NCBI GenBank assembly: GCA_963764505.1
Contig: CAVXSP010000001.1
Coordinates: 3,720,001-3,784,000, forward strand
Direction: 5' to 3'
Length of the DNA: 64,000 bases
Source of the DNA: CAVXSP01 sp963764505
GTDB taxonomy: Bacteria > Acidobacteriota > Vicinamibacteria > Vicinamibacterales > SCN-69-37
The notes under the pieces were generated by a model. The model did no database searches. It was not told the origin of the DNA and worked only from the letters and a program-made list of their open reading frames with translations. Below are positions 42,908 to 52,541 of the stretch, one piece after another (position 1 is the stretch's first letter; each line of letters starts with the position of its first letter). Both the position numbers and the translations under genes were made by a program.

Positions 42908-45900
42908 TCAGTTGATCTGCAGCGAGATCAACTTCGAGACGCCCGGTTCTTCCATCGTGACGCCGTACAGCCGGTTCGCGATCTCCATGGTCTTGCGGTT
43001 GTGCGTGATCAGGATGAATTGCGTGTCCGTCTGCATGTCCTGGAGCATCTCGACGAACCGCCCGATATTCGCGTCATCGAGCGGCGCGTCGATCTCGTCG
43101 AGCAGACAGAACGGGCTCGGCCGGTACTTGAAGATCGCGAACATCAGCGCCATTGCCGTGAGCGCCTTCTCGCCGCCGGACAGCAGCTGGACGTTCTGCA
43201 GGCGCTTCCCGGGGGGCTGCGCGATGATATCGATCCCGCTCTCGGGAACGTTCTCCTGGTCGATCAGGACCAGGCCCGCCCGGCCCCCGCCGAACAGCGT
43301 CGTGAACGTCCGCTCGAAATTCACGTTGATCGACGAGAACGCCTCCGCGAAGCGCTCGCGGGTGGTCTTCTCGATCTTCCGGATCGCCTCGCCGGTCTGA
43401 GCGATGGAATCGAGCAGGTCCTTGCGCTGAGATGTCAGGAACGTATGCCGCGTTTCGAGCTCGTCGAACTGCTCGATCGCCATCATGTTCACGGGGCCCA
43501 GGCGTTCGATCTTCCGCCGCAACACCTGGATGACGTCTTCGGGCGAGGCGGACGGCGGCGCCGCGGCCTCCGCCGCGCCACCCTCGTCCTCGGCCTCTTC
43601 GTCTTCCCGATCCGGCGCCGCGGCCGCATGGACGCCCGCCGCCGTCAGCTCGCCGTCCTGCCGCATGCGTGCAACGGCGGCCACGACTTCATCGATCGGG
43701 AGGTTCACGGCCTCCAGGCAGGCGGCAGCGAGGTGCGAGAGATCCGAGGCCGCCGCCGCGCGCGCGAGCTCGAGCTGCATCACCTCGCCGCGGACTTCGT
43801 CCAGCGCATGCCGCGCTCCGCGGATCTCCTGCTCGCGATCGGCGAAGCTCGCGCGGCGCGCGGCCAGGGCGTCGCCGGTCTCGCGAACCTGATCCCGCAG
43901 TCCATCGAGTCGGCGCGTCTCGACGTCGAACTGACGCTCGGCCTCCGCCACCGAGGCCAGCAGGGTCGTACGCCGCGCCATCGCGTCGTCGAATTCCTGC
44001 CGTCGGGCGGCGATGCGCGACTCGAGCTCGGTTTCCGCTTCCTGCAGTCGCGCGATCTCGGTTTCCAGGGCTGCGGCGCGCTCGCCCAGCGCCGCCTGTG
44101 CCGTTCGGGCGTCGGTGAGCCGGCGCAGCTTCTCCTCGGCTTCGCCGCGCCGCGCCTGCAGGCGCCCCCCTACGGCCGCCAGACGGTCCTCGGCGCCGTG
44201 CTGCTGCGATTCGAGATCCGCGATCGCGGCTGCCGCCTCCTCCCGCCGGCGCTCGGCCGCCTGCTCCTCCTCGACGGCCCGACGCCGCTCGGTCTCCACC
44301 ACCTGTGCGCGGCGCGCCAGCCGCGCGAGATCGTCGTCGTGCCTCGCGATCTGCGCCTCGAGGCCGACGAGCGTCTTTTCGTGGGTGTGCTGTTCTTCGA
44401 CGCGATCGGCGAGCTCCTCCTCGGCGCTCCCGAGCGTCAGCTCCGCTTCGAAGACATCGTTCGCGAGCCGGTGGACGGCGCCGCCGAGATGCCGGAGATC
44501 CTCGCGTGCGCGCTCGATCTCGCCGCGCATCTCGAGGATGCCGCGCGTATCCTGCCTGTCGCCGCTCTCGATGCGCGCGCCGCCGTGGAACACGTCGCCT
44601 GCCAGCGTCGCCACCGGCATCTCGAGCGTCGCCGCCAACCGCCGGCCGGCCTCGTATGACTCGACGATGGCGGCGTCGCCAATCAGACCGGCGATCACGG
44701 GCCCGTACGGCTCCTTGAACCGCACGACATCGGCCAGCCGTCGCGCGCCATCCTCCACGACGGGCGGCGGCGCCGCCGCCGCCGCGGTGGCTTCATGGAG
44801 CACGACGAATCCGCAGCGACCTGCCTTGACCGCGGCGAGCTCGGCGAGGGCCCGCTGCACGTCGTCATAGGTCTCGACCAGCACGTGCTGGAGCAGATTG
44901 CCGAGCACGGCATCGACGGCCCGCTCGAACGAGCGCTCGGCCTCCAGGTGGTCCGCCACCGCGCCGAGCTGCCCGACGCGCGGCGCACCCTCGGCGAGCA
45001 GATGCCGCGCCGCGTCGCCGAAGGTCGCGCGCCGGCTGTCGAGCTCCTCGAGCGAGTGCAGCCGCGCCTCCACACCGGCGAGGTCACGCTGGCGGGCCGT
45101 CAGTTCCGTCGTGAGCTGCTCGCGGCGGCCGCGATCGGCGCCGAGCTGCTCCTCGAGCGCCTGCCGGCGTCGCCCGACGTCCTCGAGCGCGCTGCGCATG
45201 CGCGCCAGCGCGGCTGCCGCGTCGTCGCGGCCGGCGCGCACGCGATCGGCCTCGTGCTCGAGGTCGCGCCCTTCGACATCCCGCCGGCTCCGTTCCGCGC
45301 CGACGCGATCGCGCGCGTCGGCGGCATGGTCCCGTGCCTGCCGGAGCGCCGAGAGGGTGCCGGTGGAGGCCAGCACCGACGCGCGCGCCTGATCGGCCTC
45401 GCGTTCGGCCTCCTGGACGGCCGCCAGCGCCTCTGCGTACTCCCGCTCAGTCGCCTCGGCCTGCGCGCCCGCCTCCCCCAACTGGGCGCGGGCGCGGTCG
45501 AACGCCTCGCGCTGGGCTTCGACGGCGGCGCGCGCCGGCGTCCGGCGGGTTCCGAGCTCGTCCGCCTCGGCCGACAGCGTCTCCGATCGGCGGCCGAGCT
45601 CCTCGATCTGCTGGCGATCGAACTGGATCTGCTGCTGGCGGCGGCCGAGATCCAGCTCGCGGGCGTGAGTCTCCTCGCGCGCAGCGAGCGCCCGTGCCTC
45701 CGAGTCGGCGAGCTCGAGACGGAGCGCCTCCAGCTGCGACTCCAGCGTCGCGACATGGGCGCCGGCCGCCGCGTCCCGCGCACGGCCGTCGGCCAGCCGC
45801 GATTCGGCGGCCTCGATCTCGCGGGACAGAGCCTCGTGACGATGCGCGAGCTGCACCTGCTCCCAGCGCCGCAGCTCGTCGCGCAGCCGGCGATATCGCC

Positions 45901-46585
45901 GCGCCCGTGCCGCCTGTCGCTTGAGCGCGCCGCGCTGCTTCTCGACTTCGAAGACGATGTCGTCGATCCGGGTCAGGTTCTGCCTTGCCGCCTCGAGCTT
46001 CAGCTCCGCCGAGCGACGGCGGGACTTGTACTTCGTGACGCCGGCCGCCTCCTCGATGAGGGCGCGCCGCTCCGCCGGGCGCGACGAGAGGATCTGCCCG
46101 ATCTTGCCCTGTTCGATGACGGCGTACGCCTTCACCCCGAGCCCGGAATCCATGAGCAGGTCGTGGATGTCGCGCAGCCGGCACACTTCGCCGTCGAGCA
46201 GGTATTCGCTCTCGCCGGATCGGTAGAGCCGCCGGCCGATCTCGACGTTGCGCGCCACGGCGGCGCTGTCGAGCAGCGGATCGATCGGCTCTTCGCCAAC
46301 AGCGCCCGCGATGGGCGGCTGCGCGACGTCCGCCAGGCCGAGGCGCACCTCGGCCGTCGCCGTCGGCTTGCGCGCGTCGCTGCCGTTGAAGATGACGTCT
46401 TCCATCCGCTCGCCGCGCAGGCTCTTCGCGCTCTGCTCGCCCAGCACCCAGGTGATGGCATCGACGACGTTGCTCTTGCCGCAGCCGTTCGGACCGACGA
46501 TCGCCGTCACGCCGCGATCGAAGCCGAGCTCGGCACGGTCGGGGAAGCTCTTGAATCCGCTGATTTGGAGTTTGGACAGTCGCAT
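42908..46585 (-). CDS. smc: Chromosome partition protein SMC
   Basis: 1225 residues from the ATG at 46585, which opens MRLSKLQISGFKSF. Walker A is GPNGCGKSNVVDAI at about 32-45; long coiled-coils follow to ~500, then a hinge domain (~510-640: SLEELDSRRATFGDAARHLL, VLGNLLQHVLVETYDDVQ), return coiled-coils, an ABC signature LLSGGEKALTAMAL and Walker B CLLDEIDAPLDDAN with D-loop. Assembles with ScpA/ScpB (not in the window) to condense and segregate the chromosome. The second coiled-coil arm has an acidic, Ala-rich stretch (EDEEAEDEGGAAEAAA region near 1060). Alternate start at 46651 would add 22 residues without homology. Confidence 0.95.
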   Translation of the reverse strand: MRLSKLQISGFKSFPDRAELGFDRGVTAIVGPNGCGKSNVVDAITWVLGEQSAKSLRGERMEDVIFNGSDARKPTATAEVRLGLADVAQPPIAGAVGEEPIDPLLDSAAVARNVEIGRRLYRSGESEYLLDGEVCRLRDIHDLLMDSGLGVKAYAVIEQGKIGQILSSRPAERRALIEEAAGVTKYKSRRRSAELKLEAARQNLTRIDDIVFEVEKQRGALKRQAARARRYRRLRDELRRWEQVQLAHRHEALSREIEAAESRLADGRARDAAAGAHVATLESQLEALRLELADSEARALAAREETHARELDLGRRQQQIQFDRQQIEELGRRSETLSAEADELGTRRTPARAAVEAQREAFDRARAQLGEAGAQAEATEREYAEALAAVQEAEREADQARASVLASTGTLSALRQARDHAADARDRVGAERSRRDVEGRDLEHEADRVRAGRDDAAAALARMRSALEDVGRRRQALEEQLGADRGRREQLTTELTARQRDLAGVEARLHSLEELDSRRATFGDAARHLLAEGAPRVGQLGAVADHLEAERSFERAVDAVLGNLLQHVLVETYDDVQRALAELAAVKAGRCGFVVLHEATAAAAAPPPVVEDGARRLADVVRFKEPYGPVIAGLIGDAAIVESYEAGRRLAATLEMPVATLAGDVFHGGARIESGDRQDTRGILEMRGEIERAREDLRHLGGAVHRLANDVFEAELTLGSAEEELADRVEEQHTHEKTLVGLEAQIARHDDDLARLARRAQVVETERRRAVEEEQAAERRREEAAAAIADLESQQHGAEDRLAAVGGRLQARRGEAEEKLRRLTDARTAQAALGERAAALETEIARLQEAETELESRIAARRQEFDDAMARRTTLLASVAEAERQFDVETRRLDGLRDQVRETGDALAARRASFADREQEIRGARHALDEVRGEVMQLELARAAAASDLSHLAAACLEAVNLPIDEVVAAVARMRQDGELTAAGVHAAAAPDREDEEAEDEGGAAEAAAPPSASPEDVIQVLRRKIERLGPVNMMAIEQFDELETRHTFLTSQRKDLLDSIAQTGEAIRKIEKTTRERFAEAFSSINVNFERTFTTLFGGGRAGLVLIDQENVPESGIDIIAQPPGKRLQNVQLLSGGEKALTAMALMFAIFKYRPSPFCLLDEIDAPLDDANIGRFVEMLQDMQTDTQFILITHNRKTMEIANRLYGVTMEEPGVSKLISLQIN

Positions 46586-46878
46586 GCCGTTCGAGGTCCC
46601 GTACAGCAGAACAGCCGCCTGTCGAGGGACACCCGTCCCATCCCTGCGCAAGCGGCTGGATACGCTTGCCGATCACCCGGTGTTATTGAGATCGCCTGGA
46701 GCGCCCCGACCTGTCCCGCACGGCGCGGATTGCGCCTGGGCAGGATCAGGGGCCCCGCGGGGCGTCCACGGGGCTCAGTCTAGCAAGCGCTAGCAGATGC
46801 GGCAAGCGGAAAGACGGACACTAGATATTGGGGAGACGGAGAAGATCCGGCTCGTCGACGCACCGGCACGTCGCTGGG
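46586..46878. other. Intergenic region between smc and S41 protease
   Basis: 293 bases with no supportable gene. It must contain the smc promoter (reverse strand), but I cannot pick a clear box pair. The only visible patterns are a short GGCCCCGCGGGGC palindrome near 46752 and a CACCCGGTG near 46676. Confidence 0.4.
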
Positions 46879-48477
46879 TCAGTGCGTCGTCCTGGCTTCC
46901 AGCAGCTTCTTCGCTTCGTCGAACAGACCGACCGCATCCTGGAGCTGCGGGTCGACCTTCGCGAGATTGCGACGGGCCTCTTCGGCGCCGAACAGCTCCG
47001 TGTCGACTTCGTACTTGATCTCGGCCTTGATGAACGTCTGGTCGGCGCGATACGCGTCTTCGTCGATCTTGACGCCCTGGTCGACGAGCATCTGCCTGAA
47101 CTCGGCGAGAATGTCGTCGCTCACGGCCCAGGACGGGGCGACCGTGTGGCTGGCGCCAGTGCGCTGAGATGCGGGGCGGCTGTCGCCCTGCGCCGTGAAT
47201 CGGCGCGAGAAGCTGACGAACGCGCCGCGCAAGGACCTCGAGAACCGCGTCGGGTTGAAGCCCTCGACCGAGCCCGGAATGAAGTGGTCGGGCTCGATTC
47301 CGCCTCCGCCGTACACCTTGCGCCCGGCGTCGGTGTACTTCAGCTCGGAGGCCGGGTGGGGACGCGGCGCGTTCTGGTCGCGCTCCCGATAGGTCATGTA
47401 CTCGTCGAAGCTCGCGTCCCACGGGCGCTGAATGACCCGGCCGCTCGGCGTGTAGTAGTGAGCGGTCGTCAGGGCCACCGCCGCCTGGTTGGCGATCTCG
47501 TAGACCGACTGCACCAGCGCCTTCCCGAACGTCGTCTCTCCCGCGATGATCGCCCGGTCGTGGTCCTGCATGGCGCCGGTGACGATCTCGGAGGCGCTCG
47601 CGCTGTCGCGGTTGACGAGCACGACCAGCGGCACGGCCGGGAAGTCGCCTTCGTTCTGGACCGGGTAGTCTTCGTCGGAGTGCGGGATCCGCCCCCGCGT
47701 GTAGACGACCATCTGCCCCTTGTGGAGGAAGTGGCTCGCGACGTTGATGGCCTGGACGAGCGGGCCGCCCGGGTTCTCGCGCAGGTCGAGCACGAGCTGG
47801 CGCATGCCCTGGCTCTCTAGCTTGTGGAGCGCCGCGGTGAGCTCCTGATTGGTCGTGTCGGAGAAGTCCTGCAGCCTGACGTAGCCGGTGCCGGGCGCCA
47901 CCATGAACGAGGCGCGCACGGTCACGATGTGGACCTCGTCGCGCTGCACGGTGAGATCGATCAGGCCGTCGACGCCCGGGCGGCGGATGCCGATGTTGAC
48001 CGACGTCCCCTTCGGACCTTTGAGCTCGGCGACGGCCTGCTCGGTCGTGTAACCCTTGGCGCTGTGGCCGGCGATCGTCGCGATCACGTCGGCGCGACGG
48101 ATTCCGGCGCGGAACGCGGGCGAGTTCTCGAAAACCGAGTTCACGGTGATATCGCCGTTGATCGTCGCGATCGTGATCCCCAGGCCGTAGTAGGAACCCT
48201 GCTGGCGTTCGCGCATCTGCGCGTAGTCGCGCGGGCTGAAGAACGTCGAGTGCGGGTCGAGCGTGTGGAGCATGCCGTCGATCGACCCGTAGACGAGCTG
48301 CGAGGCCTCGACCGGCTCGACGTAACCGTTTTCGATGTCGGCCAGGGCGGCCGTGTACATCCGGTATCGCTCCGTCGCCCGGTCCTGCGTCGCCATGACG
48401 CGGCTGCCGAACAGGCCGCCGACGGCGGCACAGATCACGATGACGACCGCCGCCGCAGGAATGCCTCGGGTGCGCAT
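46879..48477 (-). CDS. S41-family C-terminal processing peptidase with PDZ domain
   Basis: 532 residues. N-terminal signal/anchor (VVIVICAAVGGLFGSRVM), a helical cap, PDZ (about 90-165: GLGITIATINGDITVNSVFENSPAFRAGIRRADVI in parts), then the protease core: LVLDLRENPGGPL, the catalytic Ser in NRDSASASEIVTG and Lys in ETTFGKALVQS. A C-terminal helical tail of ~130 residues follows. CtpA-type enzymes cleave the C-termini of periplasmic proteins. It is followed, 72 bases upstream on the same strand, by the tatC genes, so it may be in the Tat transcript. Start ATG at 48477. Confidence 0.92.
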   Translation of the reverse strand: MRTRGIPAAAVVIVICAAVGGLFGSRVMATQDRATERYRMYTAALADIENGYVEPVEASQLVYGSIDGMLHTLDPHSTFFSPRDYAQMRERQQGSYYGLGITIATINGDITVNSVFENSPAFRAGIRRADVIATIAGHSAKGYTTEQAVAELKGPKGTSVNIGIRRPGVDGLIDLTVQRDEVHIVTVRASFMVAPGTGYVRLQDFSDTTNQELTAALHKLESQGMRQLVLDLRENPGGPLVQAINVASHFLHKGQMVVYTRGRIPHSDEDYPVQNEGDFPAVPLVVLVNRDSASASEIVTGAMQDHDRAIIAGETTFGKALVQSVYEIANQAAVALTTAHYYTPSGRVIQRPWDASFDEYMTYRERDQNAPRPHPASELKYTDAGRKVYGGGGIEPDHFIPGSVEGFNPTRFSRSLRGAFVSFSRRFTAQGDSRPASQRTGASHTVAPSWAVSDDILAEFRQMLVDQGVKIDEDAYRADQTFIKAEIKYEVDTELFGAEEARRNLAKVDPQLQDAVGLFDEAKKLLEARTTH

Positions 48478-48549
48478 AGGTTTCTCGATGGTAGCAAGGT
48501 GGCAGGGCCCAAGGCAAAGACCGGGGGGGCCGGCCCGGCCAATCTCCTC

Positions 48550-49335
48550 CTAGGCCGCCCGTTTCCTCCCGAACGCCCACGCCACGCCGATGCTGACGAT
48601 GTACAGGCCGGTCATCGGCACCGCCATCATGACCTGGGACCCGACGTCCGGGGGCGTGATGACGGCCGCCACGATGAAATTGATGAGCACGGCGTACTTG
48701 AAGTTCTTCCACAGGAACCCGGCCGTGACGATGCCGAAGCGGGCCAGGAAGAAGACCAGCATGGGCATCTCGAACACGAGCCCGAGGCCCAGCACGATCT
48801 TCACGTAGAAGGAGAAGATCAGCTGGATCGACGGCATCACGGTGAGATAGCTGTTGGCGAATCCCACGAAGAACGTCACCATCGTGGGGAAGGCGATGCG
48901 GTGCGCGAACCAGACGCCGGTGCCGAACAGGACGGCGGCCGAGGCGACGAACGGCACCACGACCTTCTTTTCCCGCGCGAACAGGCCCGGCGCCACGAAC
49001 AACCAGAACTGCATGAGCACGAACGGCGCCGCCAGGATCACCGCGGCCAGCAGGGCCAGCTTGAACTCGAACATGAACCCTTCGGTCAGCTGCGTCGCCA
49101 GCAGCTGGCGCGCGCCCGCCGTCTGCGTGAAGTACCGCAGCATGTAGTCGTTCATCCAGTCCATGAACCAGAACGTCACGGCAAAGCTCGCCGCAATCGC
49201 GTACAGGGCGTAGATGAGGCGGCGGCGCAGCTCCTCGAGATGATCGAGGAAGCTCATTTTCGAGTGATCGGTTTCGTCTGTCTCGGCGGCGTCTTCCGAG
49301 AGTTCTGCGGCGGCGTCAGGGAGCTCGGGCGTCAC
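48550..49335 (-). CDS. tatC: Sec-independent protein translocase TatC, second copy
   Basis: 261 residues from a GTG at 49335 that overlaps the first tatC stop (GTGA). Six transmembrane segments follow the conserved N-terminal motif SFLDHLEELRRR. FLLAAVILAAPFVLMQFWLFVAPGL-type strand (TM3) and TPPDVGSQ, the standard loop before TM6, are present. TatC binds the twin-arginine signal. It is nearly identical to its neighbour through TM1-TM3 and diverges mostly in the last quarter. See the paralogue at 49332-50117. Both copies have exactly 261 residues. Confidence 0.93.
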   Translation of the reverse strand: MTPELPDAAAELSEDAAETDETDHSKMSFLDHLEELRRRLIYALYAIAASFAVTFWFMDWMNDYMLRYFTQTAGARQLLATQLTEGFMFEFKLALLAAVILAAPFVLMQFWLFVAPGLFAREKKVVVPFVASAAVLFGTGVWFAHRIAFPTMVTFFVGFANSYLTVMPSIQLIFSFYVKIVLGLGLVFEMPMLVFFLARFGIVTAGFLWKNFKYAVLINFIVAAVITPPDVGSQVMMAVPMTGLYIVSIGVAWAFGRKRAA

Positions 49336-50117
49336 GCCCGGATTCCCTTGCGGCCGAATGCCCAGGCCACGACGATGCTGATGGCGTAGAGCACGAGCAT
49401 CGGCGCGGCGAAGATGCACTGGTTCACGGGATCGGGCGACGGGGTGACCAGCGCCGCGATGATGAAGATGATGAGGACCGCGTACTTCGTGTGCTTCAGG
49501 AGGAAGCGGGCGTTCACGATGCCGAAACGGGCCAGGAAGAAGACCAGGACGGGCAGCTCGAATACGAGACCGAGCCCGAGCACCATCTTCACGTAGAACG
49601 AGAAGAGCAGCTCGAGCGACGGCATCACCGTCAGGTACTGGTTCATGAACCCGACGAAGAACTTGACCATCGCCGGGAACGCCACCACGTGCGCGAACCA
49701 GACGCCCGATCCGAACAGGACGGCCGCGGACGCGACGAAGGGCAGCACGACCTTCTTCTCGCGCGCATAGAGCCCCGGCGCCACGAAGAGCCAGAACTGC
49801 ATCAACACGAAGGGTGCCGCGAGGATCACCGCCGCCAGCAGCGCCAGCTTGAACTCGAACATGAACCCTTCGGTCAGCTGTGTCGCCAGCAGCTGCCGCG
49901 CGCCCGCCGTCTGCGTGAAATACCGCAGCATGTACACGTTCATCTGGTCCATGAACCAGAACGTCACGGCAAAGCTCGCCGCAATCGCGTAGAGCGCGTA
50001 GATGATCCGGCGGCGCAGCTCCTCGAGGTGCTCGAGGAAGCTCATCTTGGAGCGATCGGTTTCGTCCTGCTCGACGGCGTCGGCGGAGACGAGATCGGCG
50101 GGGCGGACGTCTGACAC
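49332..50117 (-). CDS. tatC: Sec-independent protein translocase TatC, first copy
   Basis: 261 residues. Same six-helix topology: SFLEHLEELRRRIIYAL at the cytoplasmic N-terminus, VLMQFWLFVAPGLY, and TPSPDPVNQ where the other copy has TPPDVGSQ. Five differences are seen over about the first 95 residues from MSFL compared with its partner, then more. Downstream of tatA by 54 bases and upstream of the second tatC, so the order is tatA-tatC-tatC. No tatB is seen; many non-enterobacterial systems use a single TatA for both roles. Likely substrates in this window include the Tat-signal asparaginase-like enzyme. Confidence 0.94.
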   Translation of the reverse strand: MSDVRPADLVSADAVEQDETDRSKMSFLEHLEELRRRIIYALYAIAASFAVTFWFMDQMNVYMLRYFTQTAGARQLLATQLTEGFMFEFKLALLAAVILAAPFVLMQFWLFVAPGLYAREKKVVLPFVASAAVLFGSGVWFAHVVAFPAMVKFFVGFMNQYLTVMPSLELLFSFYVKMVLGLGLVFELPVLVFFLARFGIVNARFLLKHTKYAVLIIFIIAALVTPSPDPVNQCIFAAPMLVLYAISIVVAWAFGRKGIRA

Positions 50118-50171
50118 GTCAGAGACCGGGAGAATATCTACTGGAACCGTGGCGCGGCGAGGCGCCGGAGA

Positions 50172-50465
50172 CTAGCTCTCGTGGGAGCCCCGTGCCACCA
50201 CCTCTTCGAGCGCAGGCTCAGGCATCGCGTCGACCGGGACGGCGGGACTGGCGGCGAGGGCCGCCACCTTCTGCTGGTGTTCCTTTTCCTCTTCGAGGCG
50301 GACTTCCTGTTCGAGGGTGTTGCGCAGCTCGTTCGACGCCCGCTTGAATTCGGCCAGGCTCTTGCCGAGCGACCGCCCCAGATCCGGCAGCTTCTTCGGC
50401 CCAAAGACGATGAGCGCGATGAAGAAGATGACCATGAGCTCCGGCACGCCGATGGACCCAAACAT
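50172..50465 (-). CDS. tatA: Sec-independent protein translocase TatA/TatB-like
   Basis: 97 residues from the ATG at 50465, which has AAGGAG nine bases upstream. Short N-terminal helix (IGVPELMVIFFIALIVFG), the FGPKKLPDLGRSLGKSL hinge motif, then an amphipathic helix (FKRASNELRNTLEQEV) and an acidic tail. FGPKKLPDLG is the TatA hallmark. It forms the translocation assembly with TatC. It is the first gene of a leftward transcript with both tatC genes. Confidence 0.94.
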   Translation of the reverse strand: MFGSIGVPELMVIFFIALIVFGPKKLPDLGRSLGKSLAEFKRASNELRNTLEQEVRLEEEKEHQQKVAALAASPAVPVDAMPEPALEEVVARGSHES

Positions 50466-50582
50466 AATCGCGCTCCTTGCGACGGAATCAGATTGCAGTA
50501 TACCGCACCCGCCCGACGGCGCCCGGAAGGCGCTCAGGTGTATTTCCCGGACCGATACGGGCAACGAGCCCCGAGGGTCGCG

Positions 50583-50612
50583 TTGACTTGCGGGCGCCTG
50601 GAGTACTACGAT
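50583..50612 (+). promoter_or_regulatory. Candidate promoter for the OmpA-like gene
   Basis: TTGACT (50583-50588), 18 bases and TACGAT (50607-50612), predicting a start near 50619 and a leader of about 108 bases. The spacing matches the rimP, rpsO and Do-protease candidates. Confidence 0.5.
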
Positions 50613-50623
50613 GACAGTGTTCT

Positions 50624-50635
50624 TACCTATAGGTA
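50624..50635 (+). promoter_or_regulatory. 12-bp perfect palindrome just downstream of the predicted start site
   Basis: TACCTATAGGTA is fully self-complementary and lies about five bases after the predicted transcription start of the OmpA-like gene. Its position suggests an operator, but no regulator is known. Confidence 0.35.
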
Positions 50636-50726
50636 GGAAACGACTTCGGGCTCGATGTCGAGACCTCGGCACGCGCGCAGGACACCCCGGACGTTTCGTT
50701 CGACGCCCGGAAAGGATTGAACCGCG

Positions 50727-52478
50727 ATGAGACGACTAGTTGGCATGGGCGCCTTGGTGGCGGGTTTTGCGGTGGCCGCGCCGGCACTGGCCCAGACGCC
50801 CCAGGCGCCCCCCCCGGCGACGGGGACCGAAGCAACCAGACCCGCGACGACGACGGCCGACGGCGACACCGGACTCTGGTACGTGCCGATCGGCGAAGTG
50901 CTGCCGAAGAAGATGTTCTCCGTCAGCCTGTACCGCGACAACATCAACGAGGGCCAGGGCTTCGCCAACATCTCGCAGTTCCCCTTCACGTTCGGCATCG
51001 GGGTGGGCGGACATACGGAAATCTTCGCCAGAGTCGAAGCGGTGACGCGAATCGATCGCGATACGCGTCCGCTCTTCTTCCCGAGCGCGGCGGGCGAGGC
51101 GGACACCGGCACCGGCGGCGGGATCCTGCTGCAGGCGCCCTTCGAGCGCTCCGGCTGGACCGGCAACAAGTTCGGCGACGTCTGGCTGGGCGCGAAGTTC
51201 AACATCACCTCCCAGGCCGATCAGAAACCGGTCGCCACCGCCATCCGGGCGCGCGTCAAGCTGCCCACCGCGGGCACCGACAGCGTCGACTCGGTCGGAT
51301 CCGGCAAGGCCGACTTCCAGATCGACGGCATCGTGTCGGGGCGCAACAGCGGCGTCGAGCTGTCGGGCTTCGGCGGCGTGATCGTGCGCGGCAGCCCCAG
51401 CGGCTATTCGCTCACCAACGGCTTCCGGTGGGGCGTCGGCGCCGGATTCCCGCAGGAGCACAGCGGCGGGTTCCTCATCACGACCGAGCTGTTCGGCGAG
51501 AGCTACTTCGACAAGACCATCACCGGTCCCGCGACAATCGTGGGGGCGGACGGTTCGCTCGGTCCGAGCGAGACACACCTGAAGAACCCGGTCGTCTTCA
51601 ACCTCGGCCTCACCTGGCGCGCGACCAACGGCTTCTTCATCGGTGTCGCGGGCAACTGGAATCTGACGCAGGAGGCGCGCAGCCAGGCGAGTCCTGCCGC
51701 CGGAGTCGACTGCGTCACGTGCACCAATCTCGGCCGCGACAAGACGGACTACCTGGTGCGCATCGGCTATCACCCGGGCGCGCGAACCTACGCGCCGCCC
51801 CCGCCGCCGCCTCCGCCGCCGCCGCCCCCGCCCCCGCCGCCGTCCAACGCGGCGCCGACGGTCACCGCGGCATGCTCCCCGTCGACGCTCGAGCCCGGCC
51901 AGACGGCCACGCTCACGGCTGACGCCCGCGATCCGGACGGCGACGCGCTGACCTACATGTGGCGCGTGTCCTCCGGCTCCGTCGGCACGGCGACGAATCG
52001 CCAGACGCCGTTCACCGCCCCCACGACGGCGGGCGCCGTGCAGGCGACCGTCACCGTCAGCGACGGCCATGGCCACGAGGCGAGCGCCTCCGCGACCTGC
52101 ACCGTCAGCGCGCCGGCGCCGAAGACGTACACCTTCGAGGACGTGCACTTCGACTTCGACCGGTACACGCTCCGTCCGGATGCGCTCCGCATCCTCGACG
52201 AGGCGATCTCGGCGATGCAGGCGGATTCGACGCTCAATCTGACGATCGAGGGCCACACCTGCAGCATCGGGACGAACGAGTACAACATGGCGCTCGGCGA
52301 GCGGCGGGCCAACGCCGTACGCGACTACCTGGTCAGCCGCGGCATCGCCGCCACCCGGCTGCGTACCGTCAGCTACGGCGAGGAGAACCCGAAGTTCGAC
52401 AACGCGCGCGAGGAGACCCGGCGTTTGAATCGCCGCGCCGCGCTCGTCGCGCGGCTCTCCAGCGCGCCACTGCCGTAA
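50727..52478 (+). CDS. OmpA-family outer-membrane protein with barrel, poly-Pro linker, PKD-like domain and peptidoglycan-binding domain
   Basis: 583 residues. Signal peptide (GMGALVAGFAVAAPALAQ), a beta-barrel-type N-terminal half (about 45-355, many alternating aromatic/hydrophobic strands), then a run of 16 prolines (about 358-373), a Big/PKD-like immunoglobulin domain (residues ~375-465: TVTAACSPSTLEPGQTATL, DARDPDGDALTYMWR) and an OmpA C-terminal domain (FDFDRYTLRPDALRILDEA, IEGHTCSIGTNEYNMALGERRANAV, RRLNRRAALV). The last motif binds peptidoglycan diaminopimelate. The poly-Pro tract likely spans the periplasm. Own candidate promoter, and a strong terminator at 52542. Confidence 0.9.
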   Translation: MRRLVGMGALVAGFAVAAPALAQTPQAPPPATGTEATRPATTTADGDTGLWYVPIGEVLPKKMFSVSLYRDNINEGQGFANISQFPFTFGIGVGGHTEIFARVEAVTRIDRDTRPLFFPSAAGEADTGTGGGILLQAPFERSGWTGNKFGDVWLGAKFNITSQADQKPVATAIRARVKLPTAGTDSVDSVGSGKADFQIDGIVSGRNSGVELSGFGGVIVRGSPSGYSLTNGFRWGVGAGFPQEHSGGFLITTELFGESYFDKTITGPATIVGADGSLGPSETHLKNPVVFNLGLTWRATNGFFIGVAGNWNLTQEARSQASPAAGVDCVTCTNLGRDKTDYLVRIGYHPGARTYAPPPPPPPPPPPPPPPPSNAAPTVTAACSPSTLEPGQTATLTADARDPDGDALTYMWRVSSGSVGTATNRQTPFTAPTTAGAVQATVTVSDGHGHEASASATCTVSAPAPKTYTFEDVHFDFDRYTLRPDALRILDEAISAMQADSTLNLTIEGHTCSIGTNEYNMALGERRANAVRDYLVSRGIAATRLRTVSYGEENPKFDNAREETRRLNRRAALVARLSSAPLP

Positions 52479-52541
52479 CGAAACGCCTCGTCCGGCTCCG
52501 ACGTTCGTCGTCCGACACTGACGAGCGTCGTCCCGAACTCG

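Noticed and set aside
42425..46783. Forward open frames of 660-744 codons opposite smc and the M48 protease
   Set aside because: Antisense to SMC with clear Walker A, hinge and signature motifs; the forward frames have none.
51795..51845. CCG/CCC repeat tract suspected of being a microsatellite or insertion artefact
   Set aside because: It is in frame and encodes the poly-Pro linker of the OmpA-like protein, a common feature of this family.
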